A stretch of DNA of 64,000 nt from DASQHW01 sp038209365 (GTDB lineage: Bacteria > Actinomycetota > Acidimicrobiia > IMCC26256 > PALSA-610), in the NCBI GenBank assembly GCA_038209365.1, contig JBBQXS010000013.1:1-64000 (forward strand), in the 5' to 3' direction. Below the pieces are notes generated by a model that saw nothing but the letters and a program-made list of their open reading frames with translations, did not search any database and was not told the DNA's origin. Shown piece after piece: positions 7,126-15,306 of the stretch. Within the stretch, counting starts at the first letter, position 1. Each line of letters starts with the position of its first letter. The translations under genes were made by a program, and so were the position numbers.

Positions 7126-8733
7126 ATGGCCTGGAACATCGCGGACCTCATCGAGCATGTTGCGGACAGCGTCCCCGACCGCGTCGCGATCATCGTCGGC
7201 GATCGCGAGGAGACCTACGCCGAGCTCGAGGAGAAGGCGAACCGGCTCGCGCATCATTTCGCCGCCCAAGGGATCGGCGCCGGCGACCATGTCGGCATCT
7301 ACGCGTTCAACAGCCACGAGTTCGTCGAGACGATCCTCGCGGCGTACAAGCTGCGCGCGGTGCCGATCAACGTCAACTATCGCTACGTCGAAGCGGAGTT
7401 GCGCTACCTCTTCGACAACGCGGACCTCGTCGCGCTCGTGCACGATGCGCAGTTCGCGCCGCGTATTGCCGCGGTGAGGGACGCGTTGCCGATGCTGAGG
7501 CACCTCGTCGCCATCGACGACGGCTCGGGCACGGACTGCTCCGCCCTCGGCTCGGTCCGATACGACGCGGTGCTGGCCTCGTCGTCGCCCGTGCGCGACT
7601 TTCCCGAACGTTCGGACGACGACATCTACATCCTCTACACAGGTGGCACCACCGGGATGCCGAAGGGCGTCGTGTGGCGTCAGGAAGACGTGCTGTGTGT
7701 GCTCGGCGGACTCGTCGATTTCGACTCCGGCAAGCGCGTCGAGGACGAATGGCAGTTCGCCAAGGCGGCGGCGGAGACGCCCGAGGGAAATCTCGGGATC
7801 GTGATCGCGCCGCTGATGCACGGCGCCGCGCAGTGGGGCACCCTCAACGCGCTGCTCAACGGCCGGTGCACGGTGCTCATGCCGAAGTTCGACGCGCACG
7901 AGGTGTGGCAGGCGGTCGAGAAGCATCGCATCACGACCCTCGGGATCACGGGCGACGCGATGGGCCGCCCGCTGATCGAGGCGCTCGAGGAAGGCGGCTA
8001 CGACGCGTCGTCACTCGTGACGGTCGCGTCGACGGCGGCGGTGTTCAGCGCGACGGTGAAGGAGCGCTATCTCGAGCGGTTCCCGAACCTGATCATCGCC
8101 GACGCCGTGGGTTCGACCGAGACCGGTTACAACGGTGTGCGCGTGATCATGAAAGGCGGCCAGGAGAGGGCAGGGCTGCCGACCGTGCGCATGGGACCCG
8201 ACACGGTGGTGCTCGACGACGACATGAACATCGTGCAACCGGGGTCGGGGGTTGTCGGCCGCATGGCGCGCGGCGGCAACGTGCCGTTGCGCTACCACAA
8301 GGATCCCGAGAAGTCCGCCGCGACGTTCGTCACGGTGAACGGACGGCGGTTCTCGGTGTCGGGTGACTCCGCGATCGTCGAGGAAGACGGCACGATGACG
8401 CTGCTCGGGCGGGGATCGGTGTGCATCAACTCGGGTGGCGAGAAGATCTATCCGGAGGAGGTCGAGGCCGCGTTGAAGGCGCATCCCGCAGTGTTCGACG
8501 CGGTGGTCGTCGGGGTGCCGGACGAGCGCTGGGGTGAACGGGTCGCCGCGGTCATCGAGACGCGACCGGGCCGGACGGTCACGCTCGACGAGCTCGACAG
8601 CCATGCGCGTGCGCACGTCGCGGGATACAAGGTGCCGCGCGAGTTGCACCTCGTCGACAAGATCGAACGCTCGCCGAGCGGCAAGCCCGACTATCCGTGG
8701 GCCAAGCGGATCGCTACTTCAGCTCCACGATGA
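7126..8733 (+). CDS. acyl-CoA synthetase (FadD-type, AMP-forming)
   Basis: A 535-residue ANL-superfamily enzyme that should activate a carboxylic acid with ATP and CoA. The P-loop motif YILYTGGTTGMPKGV is at about residues 169-183, an adenine-binding GSTETG follows near 335, and the C-terminal hinge/Lys region reads GGEKIYPEEVE ... ERSPSGKPDYPWAK. YTGGTTGMPKGVVWRQED is very like the FadD17/FadD19 branch used on steroid side chains in actinobacteria. The start ATG follows CGGAGCGGAGAGC. It lies 35 bases after the B12 operon; a role with the flanking dehydrogenase and Rieske genes in sterol or branched-acid breakdown is inferred. Confidence 0.9.
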   Translation: MAWNIADLIEHVADSVPDRVAIIVGDREETYAELEEKANRLAHHFAAQGIGAGDHVGIYAFNSHEFVETILAAYKLRAVPINVNYRYVEAELRYLFDNADLVALVHDAQFAPRIAAVRDALPMLRHLVAIDDGSGTDCSALGSVRYDAVLASSSPVRDFPERSDDDIYILYTGGTTGMPKGVVWRQEDVLCVLGGLVDFDSGKRVEDEWQFAKAAAETPEGNLGIVIAPLMHGAAQWGTLNALLNGRCTVLMPKFDAHEVWQAVEKHRITTLGITGDAMGRPLIEALEEGGYDASSLVTVASTAAVFSATVKERYLERFPNLIIADAVGSTETGYNGVRVIMKGGQERAGLPTVRMGPDTVVLDDDMNIVQPGSGVVGRMARGGNVPLRYHKDPEKSAATFVTVNGRRFSVSGDSAIVEEDGTMTLLGRGSVCINSGGEKIYPEEVEAALKAHPAVFDAVVVGVPDERWGERVAAVIETRPGRTVTLDELDSHARAHVAGYKVPRELHLVDKIERSPSGKPDYPWAKRIATSAPR

Positions 8734-9025
8734 CTTCATAGTACGGCTGCTCGCCGACGTTGACCGCCGTCTCGATGCCCCCCTTGGGCACGAAGGTGAC
8801 CATTCCCGGCTTGACATCGGCTGCGAGATACTCACGGTAGGGGCTCTGCGTATCGGCCTCGGGCTCCACGGCGATGCGGTCGCCCTGTACCTGGATCAAC
8901 AGATGGTCGAGCTCGTGGCGGTGTACGGCACCTCGTTCGCCGGGCGCGAGCTTCACCACCCACACGCGCACGCGGTCGTCCTCGAACAAGACCTTGGTAC
9001 CGACGCCACCGAGCTCCCGGGCCAC
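8714..9025 (-). CDS. small single-domain cupin
   Basis: About 103 residues forming one cupin barrel: VWVVKLAPGERGAVHRHELDH carries the HxH...E metal-ligand pattern of motif 1, and PKGGIETAVNVG corresponds to motif 2. GTG 9025 leaves 37 bases to the divergent ku start. An ATG at 9064 is also in frame but would overlap the ku start codon. The 3' end overlaps the convergent acyl-CoA synthetase by 20 bases. Substrate and metal cannot be told. Confidence 0.75.
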   Translation of the reverse strand: MARELGGVGTKVLFEDDRVRVWVVKLAPGERGAVHRHELDHLLIQVQGDRIAVEPEADTQSPYREYLAADVKPGMVTFVPKGGIETAVNVGEQPYYEVIVELK

Positions 9026-9062
9026 AGGCGAGACGCTAGGACATTCTGGGTATAGGCGTGCC

Positions 9063-9902
9063 ATGCCGCGAGCGATATGGAATGGCACGATCAGCTTCGG
9101 GCTCGTCAACGTGCCCGTCGGGTTGTACAGCGCCATCGAAGAGAAGCAGATCCGGTTCCACCAGGTGACCAAGTCCGGCCACCGCATTCGCCAGAAGCGC
9201 GTCGACGAGAAGACCGGCCGGGAGGTCGACTACGACGCCCTCGTGAAGGGATACGAAAAGGCGCGCGGCAAGGTCGTCCTCGTCGAGCCCGAGGAGCTCG
9301 AAGCGGCTGCGCCGGAGCAGACTCGTACGATCGAGATCGAAGACTTCGTCGAGCTCGGTGACATCGACCCGATCTACTACAACTCCGCCTACTACGTGGC
9401 GCCGCGCGCCGGCGCCGGCGCGGACAAGGCGTACGCGCTGCTGCGCGAGGCGATGCGCAAGACTGGTCGGGCCGCGGTCGGCCGCTTCGTCATGCGCACC
9501 AAGCAATACCTCGCCGTCATTCGCGCGAAGGACGACGTGCTGGTGCTCGAGACGCTCTACTTCGCAGACGAGATTCGTGATCCCAAGGAGCTCAAGATTC
9601 CGAAGCGGGTGAGCGTCGGCACGCGCGAGCTCAAGATCGCGACGCAGCTCATCGACAGCTTGACCTCGGAGTGGGATCCGGCGCGATACAAGGACACGTA
9701 TCGGGTCGCGGTGCAGAAGGTGATCGATCGCAAGGCGAGAGGGGAGACGATCACCGTCGAAACGGTCAAGGAGGAGAAGGGCGAGGTGCTCGACCTCGTG
9801 CAGGCCCTGCAGGCCAGCCTCGACGCCAAGACGAAGGGTGCCAAGGCCAAGGGCGCCAAGGCCGGCGGGCCCGCCAAGCGCACCCGCCGGAAGGCGTCCT
9901 GA
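9063..9902 (+). CDS. ku: Ku protein, non-homologous end joining
   Basis: 279 residues starting MPRAIWNGTISFGLVNVPVG, the hallmark N-terminus of bacterial Ku. The homodimer rings DNA double-strand ends and recruits a ligase. The core extends to about residue 250; the tail is Lys/Ala-rich (KTKGAKAKGAKAG), like the basic extensions that aid DNA binding. TATAGG lies only 6-11 bases before ATG, so a leaderless message is possible. No LigD with polymerase domain is in the window; a stand-alone ligase domain lies at 19434-20030. A KstR-type box begins right after the stop. Confidence 0.95.
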   Translation: MPRAIWNGTISFGLVNVPVGLYSAIEEKQIRFHQVTKSGHRIRQKRVDEKTGREVDYDALVKGYEKARGKVVLVEPEELEAAAPEQTRTIEIEDFVELGDIDPIYYNSAYYVAPRAGAGADKAYALLREAMRKTGRAAVGRFVMRTKQYLAVIRAKDDVLVLETLYFADEIRDPKELKIPKRVSVGTRELKIATQLIDSLTSEWDPARYKDTYRVAVQKVIDRKARGETITVETVKEEKGEVLDLVQALQASLDAKTKGAKAKGAKAGGPAKRTRRKAS

Positions 9903-9903
9903 C

Positions 9904-9921
9904 TGGAACGTGTTCTAAAAT
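9904..9921 (+). promoter_or_regulatory. KstR-type operator overlapping a -10 box
   Basis: TGGAACGTGTTCTA (9904-9917) fits the 14-base TNNAACNNGTTNNA palindrome described for the sterol-catabolism repressor KstR. It overlaps TAAAAT (9916-9921), a good -10 hexamer 8 bases before the Rieske gene start. A repressor bound here would block transcription until a sterol-derived CoA ligand appears. The motif match is exact; regulation is inferred. Confidence 0.6.
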
Positions 9922-9928
9922 CGGCGCC

Positions 9929-10888
9929 ATGGCCTCCCGGCGGTTCCCGTTCCCGATCCCGTTCGGCTGGTACCAGGTGGCCTTCCCGGACGACCTCGCG
10001 CCCGGCGAGGTGACGCCGCTGAGCTACTGGAACCGCGAGCTCGTGATGTGGCGCGACGCGGCCGGCCGCTTCCACGTGCAGGACGCGTTCTGTCCCCACC
10101 TCGGCGCCCACCTCGCGTACGGGGGCACCGTCCAGGGCGATGCGCTGCAGTGCCCGTTCCACGGCTGGAAGTACGACGGCAGTGGCGCGTGCACGAACAT
10201 TCCGTACAGCCAGCGCACGAACCGCAAGGCGCGTCTGCGAACGTATCCGGTGATCGAGCGCAATGGTTTCGTGCTCGCGTGGTACCACCCGTTCGAGGAG
10301 GAGCCGAAATGGGAGATCCCGGTGATCTCCGAGATCGGCGACCCGGCGTGGAGCGATTTCTACTCGTCGTCGTACGTCATTCGCACCGTCCCGCAGGAGA
10401 TGAGCGAGAACGGTGCCGACCCCGCGCATTTTCGCTATGTGCACGGCACCGACACCGTGGCCGAGATGGAGAAGTACGACACGGACGGACCGTGCTCGGT
10501 GATGTTGTCGAGGCAGGCCTACGTGACTCCGCGCGGCGTCACCGAGGGACGCATCGACGTCTACAACTACGGCCCGGGCTTCTCGAAGGTGTGGTTCAGC
10601 GGCATCGTCGACGCGATCAACATCGCGACGACGACACCGATCGACGACGAACGCACACAGGTTCGCTTCAACTTCATCGTGCGCAAGCTCGACGACGAGA
10701 AGCTGACCTCGACGGTCGCCGACGCGTTCGTCAAGGAGATCAACAAGCAGGTGAACGAGGACAGGCCCATCTGGGAGCACAAGAGCTTCCTGCCTTCGCC
10801 CGCGCTCGCCGACACCGACGGCCCGATCCTCAAGTTCCGGAAGTGGTACAGCCAGTTCTACGCCGAGCCATACGACGTGACGGTCTGA
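9929..10888 (+). CDS. Rieske [2Fe-2S] oxygenase, KshA-like
   Basis: A 319-residue oxygenase subunit. The Rieske cluster ligands are CPHLGAHL (about residues 54-61) and CPFHGWKYD (about 73-81). The mononuclear iron site is NGADPAHFRYVHG (H-x4-H with the preceding Asp). The ending FRKWYSQFYAEPYDV matches the C-terminus of 3-ketosteroid 9alpha-hydroxylase oxygenases, pointing to hydroxylation of a steroid ring, although other hydrophobic substrates are possible. It needs a separate reductase, not present here. The start ATG 9929 lies 8 bases past a -10 box, so a leaderless transcript is likely. The last 46 bases of this region recur at 21065-21110. Confidence 0.88.
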   Translation: MASRRFPFPIPFGWYQVAFPDDLAPGEVTPLSYWNRELVMWRDAAGRFHVQDAFCPHLGAHLAYGGTVQGDALQCPFHGWKYDGSGACTNIPYSQRTNRKARLRTYPVIERNGFVLAWYHPFEEEPKWEIPVISEIGDPAWSDFYSSSYVIRTVPQEMSENGADPAHFRYVHGTDTVAEMEKYDTDGPCSVMLSRQAYVTPRGVTEGRIDVYNYGPGFSKVWFSGIVDAINIATTTPIDDERTQVRFNFIVRKLDDEKLTSTVADAFVKEINKQVNEDRPIWEHKSFLPSPALADTDGPILKFRKWYSQFYAEPYDVTV

Positions 10889-10893
10889 CCTGC
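10848..10893 (+). repeat. left copy of 46-base direct repeat (3' end of Rieske gene)
   Basis: The final codons of the Rieske oxygenase, its stop and five bases beyond recur at 21065-21110. The first 33 bases (10848-10880) are identical and the next 13 differ at three positions. Similarity stops abruptly on the 5' side of both copies. The arrangement resembles attL/attR flanks in which an element restored the end of the target gene. Gene duplication followed by deletion would also explain it. Confidence 0.75.
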
Positions 10894-10970
10894 GAGTTCG
10901 CGCCGGAGCGAGGTCGCCGTGGTCACGGATTGGTCACGGGACCGGTCGGGTTGGCGGGGGAGGTCGCCTC

Positions 10971-11471
10971 TCACGCTTCCGGCTCCAAATTCATGCGCGG
11001 AATGTACGTGTCTCCGTCCTGGACGAAGGAGAAGCGCAACCATGCTGCGGCCACGACCTTTCCGCTTTCTGCGTGTCGCACGATGACTCGAGCTCTGATT
11101 GCGCGGTGATGAAGATCATCGGCGCTGTTGACACCATCGAATGCGCTCGGCGAGCGGACCCAGACCTGCCCTTCCTCCACAAGGATGCGAAAGTCGACCG
11201 TCGGTGGCCAAGGATTCAGGTTCACGTCGCCAGGGCGTGAGACGCCGCTTGGCGGCCTGGATGGGATGAGCTTGGCGACTGTTGCGAACTCGAGCCAGCA
11301 CTCGTCTTCATCATCCTCTGGCGCGATCTCATAGATGCGCTTCTTGTCGCCGTGGCGCCAGAAGAGATCGAATGGAGCCTCCGGGCCACGTGGGCTCGCT
11401 CCCTCCAGCCGAGTCACTTGACGTGGGGCACAACCTCCGTGTCCGCAGATCGCCCTTCCGTGGCCGGCCAC
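10971..11471 (-). CDS. hypothetical protein
   Basis: Up to 166 residues, read from GTG 11471 with a second in-frame GTG at 11417; neither has a clear Shine-Dalgarno. The core PFDLFWRHGDKKRIYEIAP, an acidic DDEDECWLEF patch and WLRFSFVQDGDTYIPRMN look like a compact beta-rich domain. Third-position GC is lower than in flanking chromosomal genes, in keeping with foreign origin inside the repeat-bounded interval. No family recognised. Confidence 0.5.
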   Translation of the reverse strand: MAGHGRAICGHGGCAPRQVTRLEGASPRGPEAPFDLFWRHGDKKRIYEIAPEDDEDECWLEFATVAKLIPSRPPSGVSRPGDVNLNPWPPTVDFRILVEEGQVWVRSPSAFDGVNSADDLHHRAIRARVIVRHAESGKVVAAAWLRFSFVQDGDTYIPRMNLEPEA

Positions 11472-11570
11472 GGACGTATGTGTGCTCCATCAGGGTTCCG
11501 CCGTTATGTTCGGGGCAGCAACGCGACGTGTCGGTGAGCTCGCGGAACCGCGCCGGCATAGGAAGGAAGT

Positions 11571-11747
11571 GTGGGCAAAGTCAGGGGCGATTGGCCGGCG
11601 GACTCATCGGAGCTGTCCGGGATGAAACGCGAGCCGCACGAATCGCACGATCTGACGACCGACCATGGGACCGATCGCGTTTGGTGTCGTAGTTGCAACA
11701 AGCCGGAAGAGGAACTTTGGCGACGGCTGACCGACCGTGATTCGTGA
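11571..11747 (+). CDS. small protein with a CxxC pair
   Basis: 58 residues from GTG 11571, preceded by GGAAGGAA, a good ribosome binding site. The C-terminal part reads VWCRSCNKPEEELWRRLTDRD, with one CxxC that could bind zinc together with His residues upstream (EPHESHD, TTDHG). Third positions are moderately GC-rich. It is short and unrecognised, and it may be a fragment of a larger zinc-ribbon protein. Confidence 0.4.
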   Translation: MGKVRGDWPADSSELSGMKREPHESHDLTTDHGTDRVWCRSCNKPEEELWRRLTDRDS

Positions 11748-11792
11748 TTCGCAGCCGAGCACGCGCTCGGACGAGTTCGTACGCAAGTGAGT

Positions 11793-11903
11793 TCAGTGAG
11801 TAACGGCGAAGGTCGCCGCAACGAGGAGCAGGAGCGCACCCGCCAAGCCGGTCACGATCGCCATCGAGAGCCGGTAGTTGCTAGACACTGAATCGTCCCT
11901 CAT
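11793..11903 (-). CDS. 36-residue single-span membrane protein
   Basis: From ATG 11903 to TGA 11793 the minus strand encodes MRDDSVSSNYRLS followed by one clean membrane helix (MAIVTGLAGALLLLVAATF) and AVTH. A short polar start, Arg before the helix and nothing after it are what small membrane proteins look like. No strong Shine-Dalgarno is visible. Too short for routine gene finders. Confidence 0.35.
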   Translation of the reverse strand: MRDDSVSSNYRLSMAIVTGLAGALLLLVAATFAVTH

Positions 11904-12006
11904 GAACCAAACCGCCGCGTCACGATCGGTTTGCTACCCCATCGGCGGCGTGCTGATACTCGGCCCCACCGGCATTCGGCCCGTTCGGCGGCGAGCCCTC
12001 GCCGGC

Positions 12007-12291
12007 TTAACTCGCCGGCTTGAAGGTGCGCCGATCTCCTGCGTGCGCGGGACTGTGCTCCCACCGCGGGTCGAGCTCATACGCAAAAGGGAGGCCGCCG
12101 CAATGGTCAAAATCTGGGCCGGAGGTCGTTCCGCATCGCCAGCCAACGCTCGCGCCCGCTGAAATCCCGGTCGACGAAGGGCAGCGGCAGTCGTCTCCCG
12201 GAGCGATTTTGGTCACAGCGAACGCCGGGTGTCCGGTTCTGGTACGGCGGCGCGCCGTTACATGTGTCATAGACCCATCAGCGCCGAGCAT
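12007..12291 (-). CDS. possible small Cys-containing protein
   Basis: A 94-codon frame whose second half reads GPDFDHCGGLPFAYELDPRW and then EHSPAHAGDRRTFKPAS. That half is protein-like, with Cys residues in CRCP, WRCG and HCGG. Third-position GC is only about two thirds, like the other odd genes in this interval. The start is uncertain and no ribosome site is evident. It may be the remnant of a longer gene. Confidence 0.25.
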   Translation of the reverse strand: MLGADGSMTHVTARRRTRTGHPAFAVTKIAPGDDCRCPSSTGISAGASVGWRCGTTSGPDFDHCGGLPFAYELDPRWEHSPAHAGDRRTFKPAS

Positions 12292-12310
12292 CGAAGCGAA
12301 AGGAACGTCG

Positions 12311-12685
12311 TTGCTGCTCCACCAGTGGAAACTCCCGACCTATTGCAACCAGTGCCCGCACCGAATCTCCGGGCACGTGCTTTGGGAGCCGGACGAGTCC
12401 GATGCGGGCTGGATGCGCTGCACCGTCGCCGGATGTACGACGTGCTGGCACTACTGGCCCAAACTCGACGAACCCACTACCGGCCAGCGCGACAAGATGA
12501 GACCGATGGGCAGGCGCAAAGAGCCACACACGCGGCCCACCGCAGAACAGATGGACGAACGCTCAAACTCGCCGATACACACCGGGCCAGGGGGCAGGCC
12601 GACACGGCCTCACTCGAACGCCAGGGCTCACCTTCACGGCGGCGCGTTCTCGGCAATGGCAATCGATCCCGACGCCGGCGTTTAG
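12311..12685 (+). CDS. putative zinc-ribbon protein
   Basis: 124 residues from TTG 12311, which follows GAAAGGA at 7 bases. The N-terminal 60 residues contain YCNQCPHRISGH and MRCTVAGCTTCWHYWPK, that is CxxC and CxxxxCxxC with nearby His, a convincing metal-binding knuckle. Codon use in this part has the G/C-ending bias of real genes. The Pro/Arg/His-rich C-terminal half is low in complexity and less convincing. Convergent with the gene at 12693-13079. Function unknown. Confidence 0.45.
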   Translation: MLLHQWKLPTYCNQCPHRISGHVLWEPDESDAGWMRCTVAGCTTCWHYWPKLDEPTTGQRDKMRPMGRRKEPHTRPTAEQMDERSNSPIHTGPGGRPTRPHSNARAHLHGGAFSAMAIDPDAGV

Positions 12686-12692
12686 GAGCGCT

Positions 12693-13079
12693 TCACTCCT
12701 CCACCGAGGAGTGTTGTTGGGCGCGAAGCCACGCGGCACCTTTCTCGCCTCGGAACTTCCACTCGTTCAAGTGCACCCATGCGTCGTCGCGGTGCTCGCC
12801 CCAGCTGTTGACGAGTTCCTTGTATCTGCAGAGCGCCTCAAGGGCCGCCGCAACCCGATCGGTTTCGTCGAGGCGGCGGCTTGCTCGCGCATACTTGCGA
12901 GAGGCTTTCCTGATCGCTCTGTCCAGCCCTTTGTTCGACAGCTTCCCCTGAAGAGGGTGTAATGCCCACACGATGGCGGCGATCGCGTCTTCGTCCCAAC
13001 CGAGTGTGCGAAAGTAGATAGACGCGGCAGTGCGAACGGGGTCCGCGGCCTCGCTGCCGGTCACCCAATCGTTCGCCAT
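12693..13079 (-). CDS. hypothetical protein
   Basis: 128 residues from ATG 13079, behind AGGAG at 8 bases. The sequence is helical and rich in charged residues (ASIYFRTLGWDEDAIAAIVW, IRKASRKYARASRRLDETDR, HLNEWKFRGEKGAAWLRAQQ). The frame stays open upstream to 13328 and the extra 83 codons (GTYGDLFLCRNPCMELPVDG) are also protein-like, so a longer form is possible. No family recognised. Confidence 0.55.
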   Translation of the reverse strand: MANDWVTGSEAADPVRTAASIYFRTLGWDEDAIAAIVWALHPLQGKLSNKGLDRAIRKASRKYARASRRLDETDRVAAALEALCRYKELVNSWGEHRDDAWVHLNEWKFRGEKGAAWLRAQQHSSVEE

Positions 13080-13491
13080 GACGGACGCTCCTGAAGTGTC
13101 CTTCCGCCCGACTTCTGTCGGCCCGGCTAGGGCCTTCCGGAGAGAAACCGCGAGATTCGGGGCAATCTCCGGACGCGACGATGCCCTCCGCAGGAGCGAG
13201 AGGGCACCGTCGACTGGGAGTTCCATGCAGGGATTGCGACACAAAAACAGGTCCCCGTATGTACCAAATGCAACGCTCGGACGTTGATCCTCCTCAACGA
13301 GACGTATCGGCGGAAGCGCCCTGACCACATGTTCGCTTCGGCAAGTGAATACTGCGTTGGGCGCACGGCTAATACGAGAATCGGTGCGCCCGTTCGCGGG
13401 GGTTGAGCTGGCACGTTTTGGCGAGTGGCACGCGCCACTAAACGGCTACGGCGACATATACGATGAGAGCACGCGTGGGGCGGCGTGACGA
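13080..13491. other. 412-base gap with no firm gene
   Basis: The only coding sign is the possible N-terminal extension of the preceding minus-strand gene, up to 13328. I see no hairpin, tRNA or clear promoter. Base composition is nearer even than in the flanking chromosomal genes. Confidence 0.4.
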
Positions 13492-15306
13492 ATGTGGGGT
13501 GTCATGATCCGTCCCGGTAGGCGTGCTCGTCGGGTCTCGGGACTCGCGCTGCTGGGCGCGGCTGTTGTGCTCTCAGGATCACTGGCCTTGGTGGGTCCGC
13601 GGACGGCGTTTGCGGCGGGCATCGCCAGTGTCGTTGACTATCCGGCTCCGGGTGGCCAGCCCTGGGGCACCGCATTCGACGCCAGCGGACGGGTCTGGGT
13701 CGCGTTGCCCGGATGTGATCCCTCGCCGACGTGTCCGACCTCGACACCTCCGGGCAAGCTGGGGCGGTTCAATCCGGTGACGAACACTTGGACGAGGGTG
13801 GTTTCGCTCCCAGCGGGTTATGGCCAACCACTATTCGTCGCGGTTGACGGCGGCGGCAAAGTCTGGTTCACGATGCCGGTCACCAACACCATTGGACGCT
13901 ATAACCCGACCGATGGGACGGTCCGACAGTGGCCGGTCCCGACTGCGAGTGCCGGACCGTGGGATCTTGACATTGACGCCAACGGCAAGGTCTGGTTCAC
14001 CGAGCACTATGTGAACAAGATCGGCGCATTCACTTTCGCGACGCAGACGTTCAAAGAGGTCGCGACTCCGGCCACCAACAGCAACCCGTACGGCATCACC
14101 GTCGACGCCGCCGACAACGTCTGGTTCACCGAAAACACCGACTCGGTCGCCCGCATCGCCAAGTACACCACGGGGGGCAGCCTGAAGGAATACAAGATCC
14201 GCACGACCGCGACGGGAGGGACCGGTCTCACCCCGCACCGCATCGCCGTCGACGCCGCCGGGAAGATCTGGTGGTCGGAGGGATGGGTGCACGCAATCGG
14301 AAAACTCGATCCCGCCAAAGCGTCACCGGGGACGAACCTGGGCGTCACCGAATACTTCTACACCCCAGCCTGCGGCGGTTGTGGTTCCCACACCTCGGGA
14401 ATCGCCGCCGATCACCACGGCCTGATCTGGCTTACTGACTCGCTGCAAAATACCTTCGGCTCCTTCCCGGCCGCCGGCGGGTCGTTTTCCTTCTACAACA
14501 GTCCCGGCAGCCACCCCCATGACGGTCTCAACGTCGACGCGCAGGACCGGGTCTGGTTCGACGAAGAATTCGCGAACCGCCTCGCGGTCGCGACGCAATC
14601 GAGCACGCCTACATCCACGACCACGAGCACAACCACTGCTTCTACGGCGAGCACAACCACTTCGTCAACAACCACGACAACCGCGTCCACCCCAGCGACA
14701 ACCGCGTCCACCACAACGACAACCGTTCCGAGTTCCGGCACCGTGCTCGGAACCGACACGTTCCAGCGTCCCAACCAATCGCTATGGGGCAACGCGTCGG
14801 ATGGCCAGCGCTGGGCCGGTGACGCCAACAGCCTGAACGCGTTTTCCATCTCCGGCAGTACCGGCCGGGTCACGAACACTGGCGCCAACAGCTACAGCGC
14901 AGTGCTCGGTCCGGTCGCGTCCAACGCCGAAGCCTTCGTGACCGGTTCGATCAACTCCTTCGCCAGCAGCAACCTCGGCGACGTCTTACGCTGGACCGAC
15001 GGCAACAACTGGTACAAGGCCTACATCGACGGCGCGAACCTGCTCATCCAAAAGAAGGTGAACGGCGCCACGACCGTCCTCGCAACCACGCCATTCACCG
15101 CAACCGCCGGAGTCGCATACACCATCCATTTCCGAGCCGTAGGGTCAACCCTGACCGCCAATGCCTGGGCGGCCACCGGTTCGGAGCCCGGCGGGTGGAT
15201 GCTCACCGCGACCGACAGCACGTTCACCTCCGGCTACGCCGGGATGCGGTTCCTCACCCAAACGGGTACCGCCACGATCACCGCCTTCACCGCGAAGGCC
15301 CTTTAG
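13492..15306 (+). CDS. secreted Vgb-like beta-propeller with C-terminal lectin-like domain
   Basis: 604 residues with a signal peptide (RRARRVSGLALLGAAVVLSG, cleavage near TAFA-AGIA). Residues about 40-365 are repeats of the virginiamycin-B-lyase/NHL propeller type, with the recurring motif (N/D)xKVWFTExxxNxIGxF at roughly 45-residue spacing. A Thr/Ser tract of some 45 residues links to a C-terminal domain of about 190 residues (DTFQRPNQSLWG, SNLGDVLRWTDGNNWYKAYI, YAGMRFLTQTGTAT) that looks like a concanavalin/laminin-G sandwich. Extracellular carbohydrate or wall binding is likely; antibiotic lyase activity is not implied. ATG 13492 or ATG 13504 may be the start. Confidence 0.8.
   Translation: MWGVMIRPGRRARRVSGLALLGAAVVLSGSLALVGPRTAFAAGIASVVDYPAPGGQPWGTAFDASGRVWVALPGCDPSPTCPTSTPPGKLGRFNPVTNTWTRVVSLPAGYGQPLFVAVDGGGKVWFTMPVTNTIGRYNPTDGTVRQWPVPTASAGPWDLDIDANGKVWFTEHYVNKIGAFTFATQTFKEVATPATNSNPYGITVDAADNVWFTENTDSVARIAKYTTGGSLKEYKIRTTATGGTGLTPHRIAVDAAGKIWWSEGWVHAIGKLDPAKASPGTNLGVTEYFYTPACGGCGSHTSGIAADHHGLIWLTDSLQNTFGSFPAAGGSFSFYNSPGSHPHDGLNVDAQDRVWFDEEFANRLAVATQSSTPTSTTTSTTTASTASTTTSSTTTTTASTPATTASTTTTTVPSSGTVLGTDTFQRPNQSLWGNASDGQRWAGDANSLNAFSISGSTGRVTNTGANSYSAVLGPVASNAEAFVTGSINSFASSNLGDVLRWTDGNNWYKAYIDGANLLIQKKVNGATTVLATTPFTATAGVAYTIHFRAVGSTLTANAWAATGSEPGGWMLTATDSTFTSGYAGMRFLTQTGTATITAFTAKAL

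Noticed and set aside
13127..13438. 103-codon minus-strand frame
   Set aside because: Different frame from the better-biased extension of the 12693-13079 gene; no domain character.
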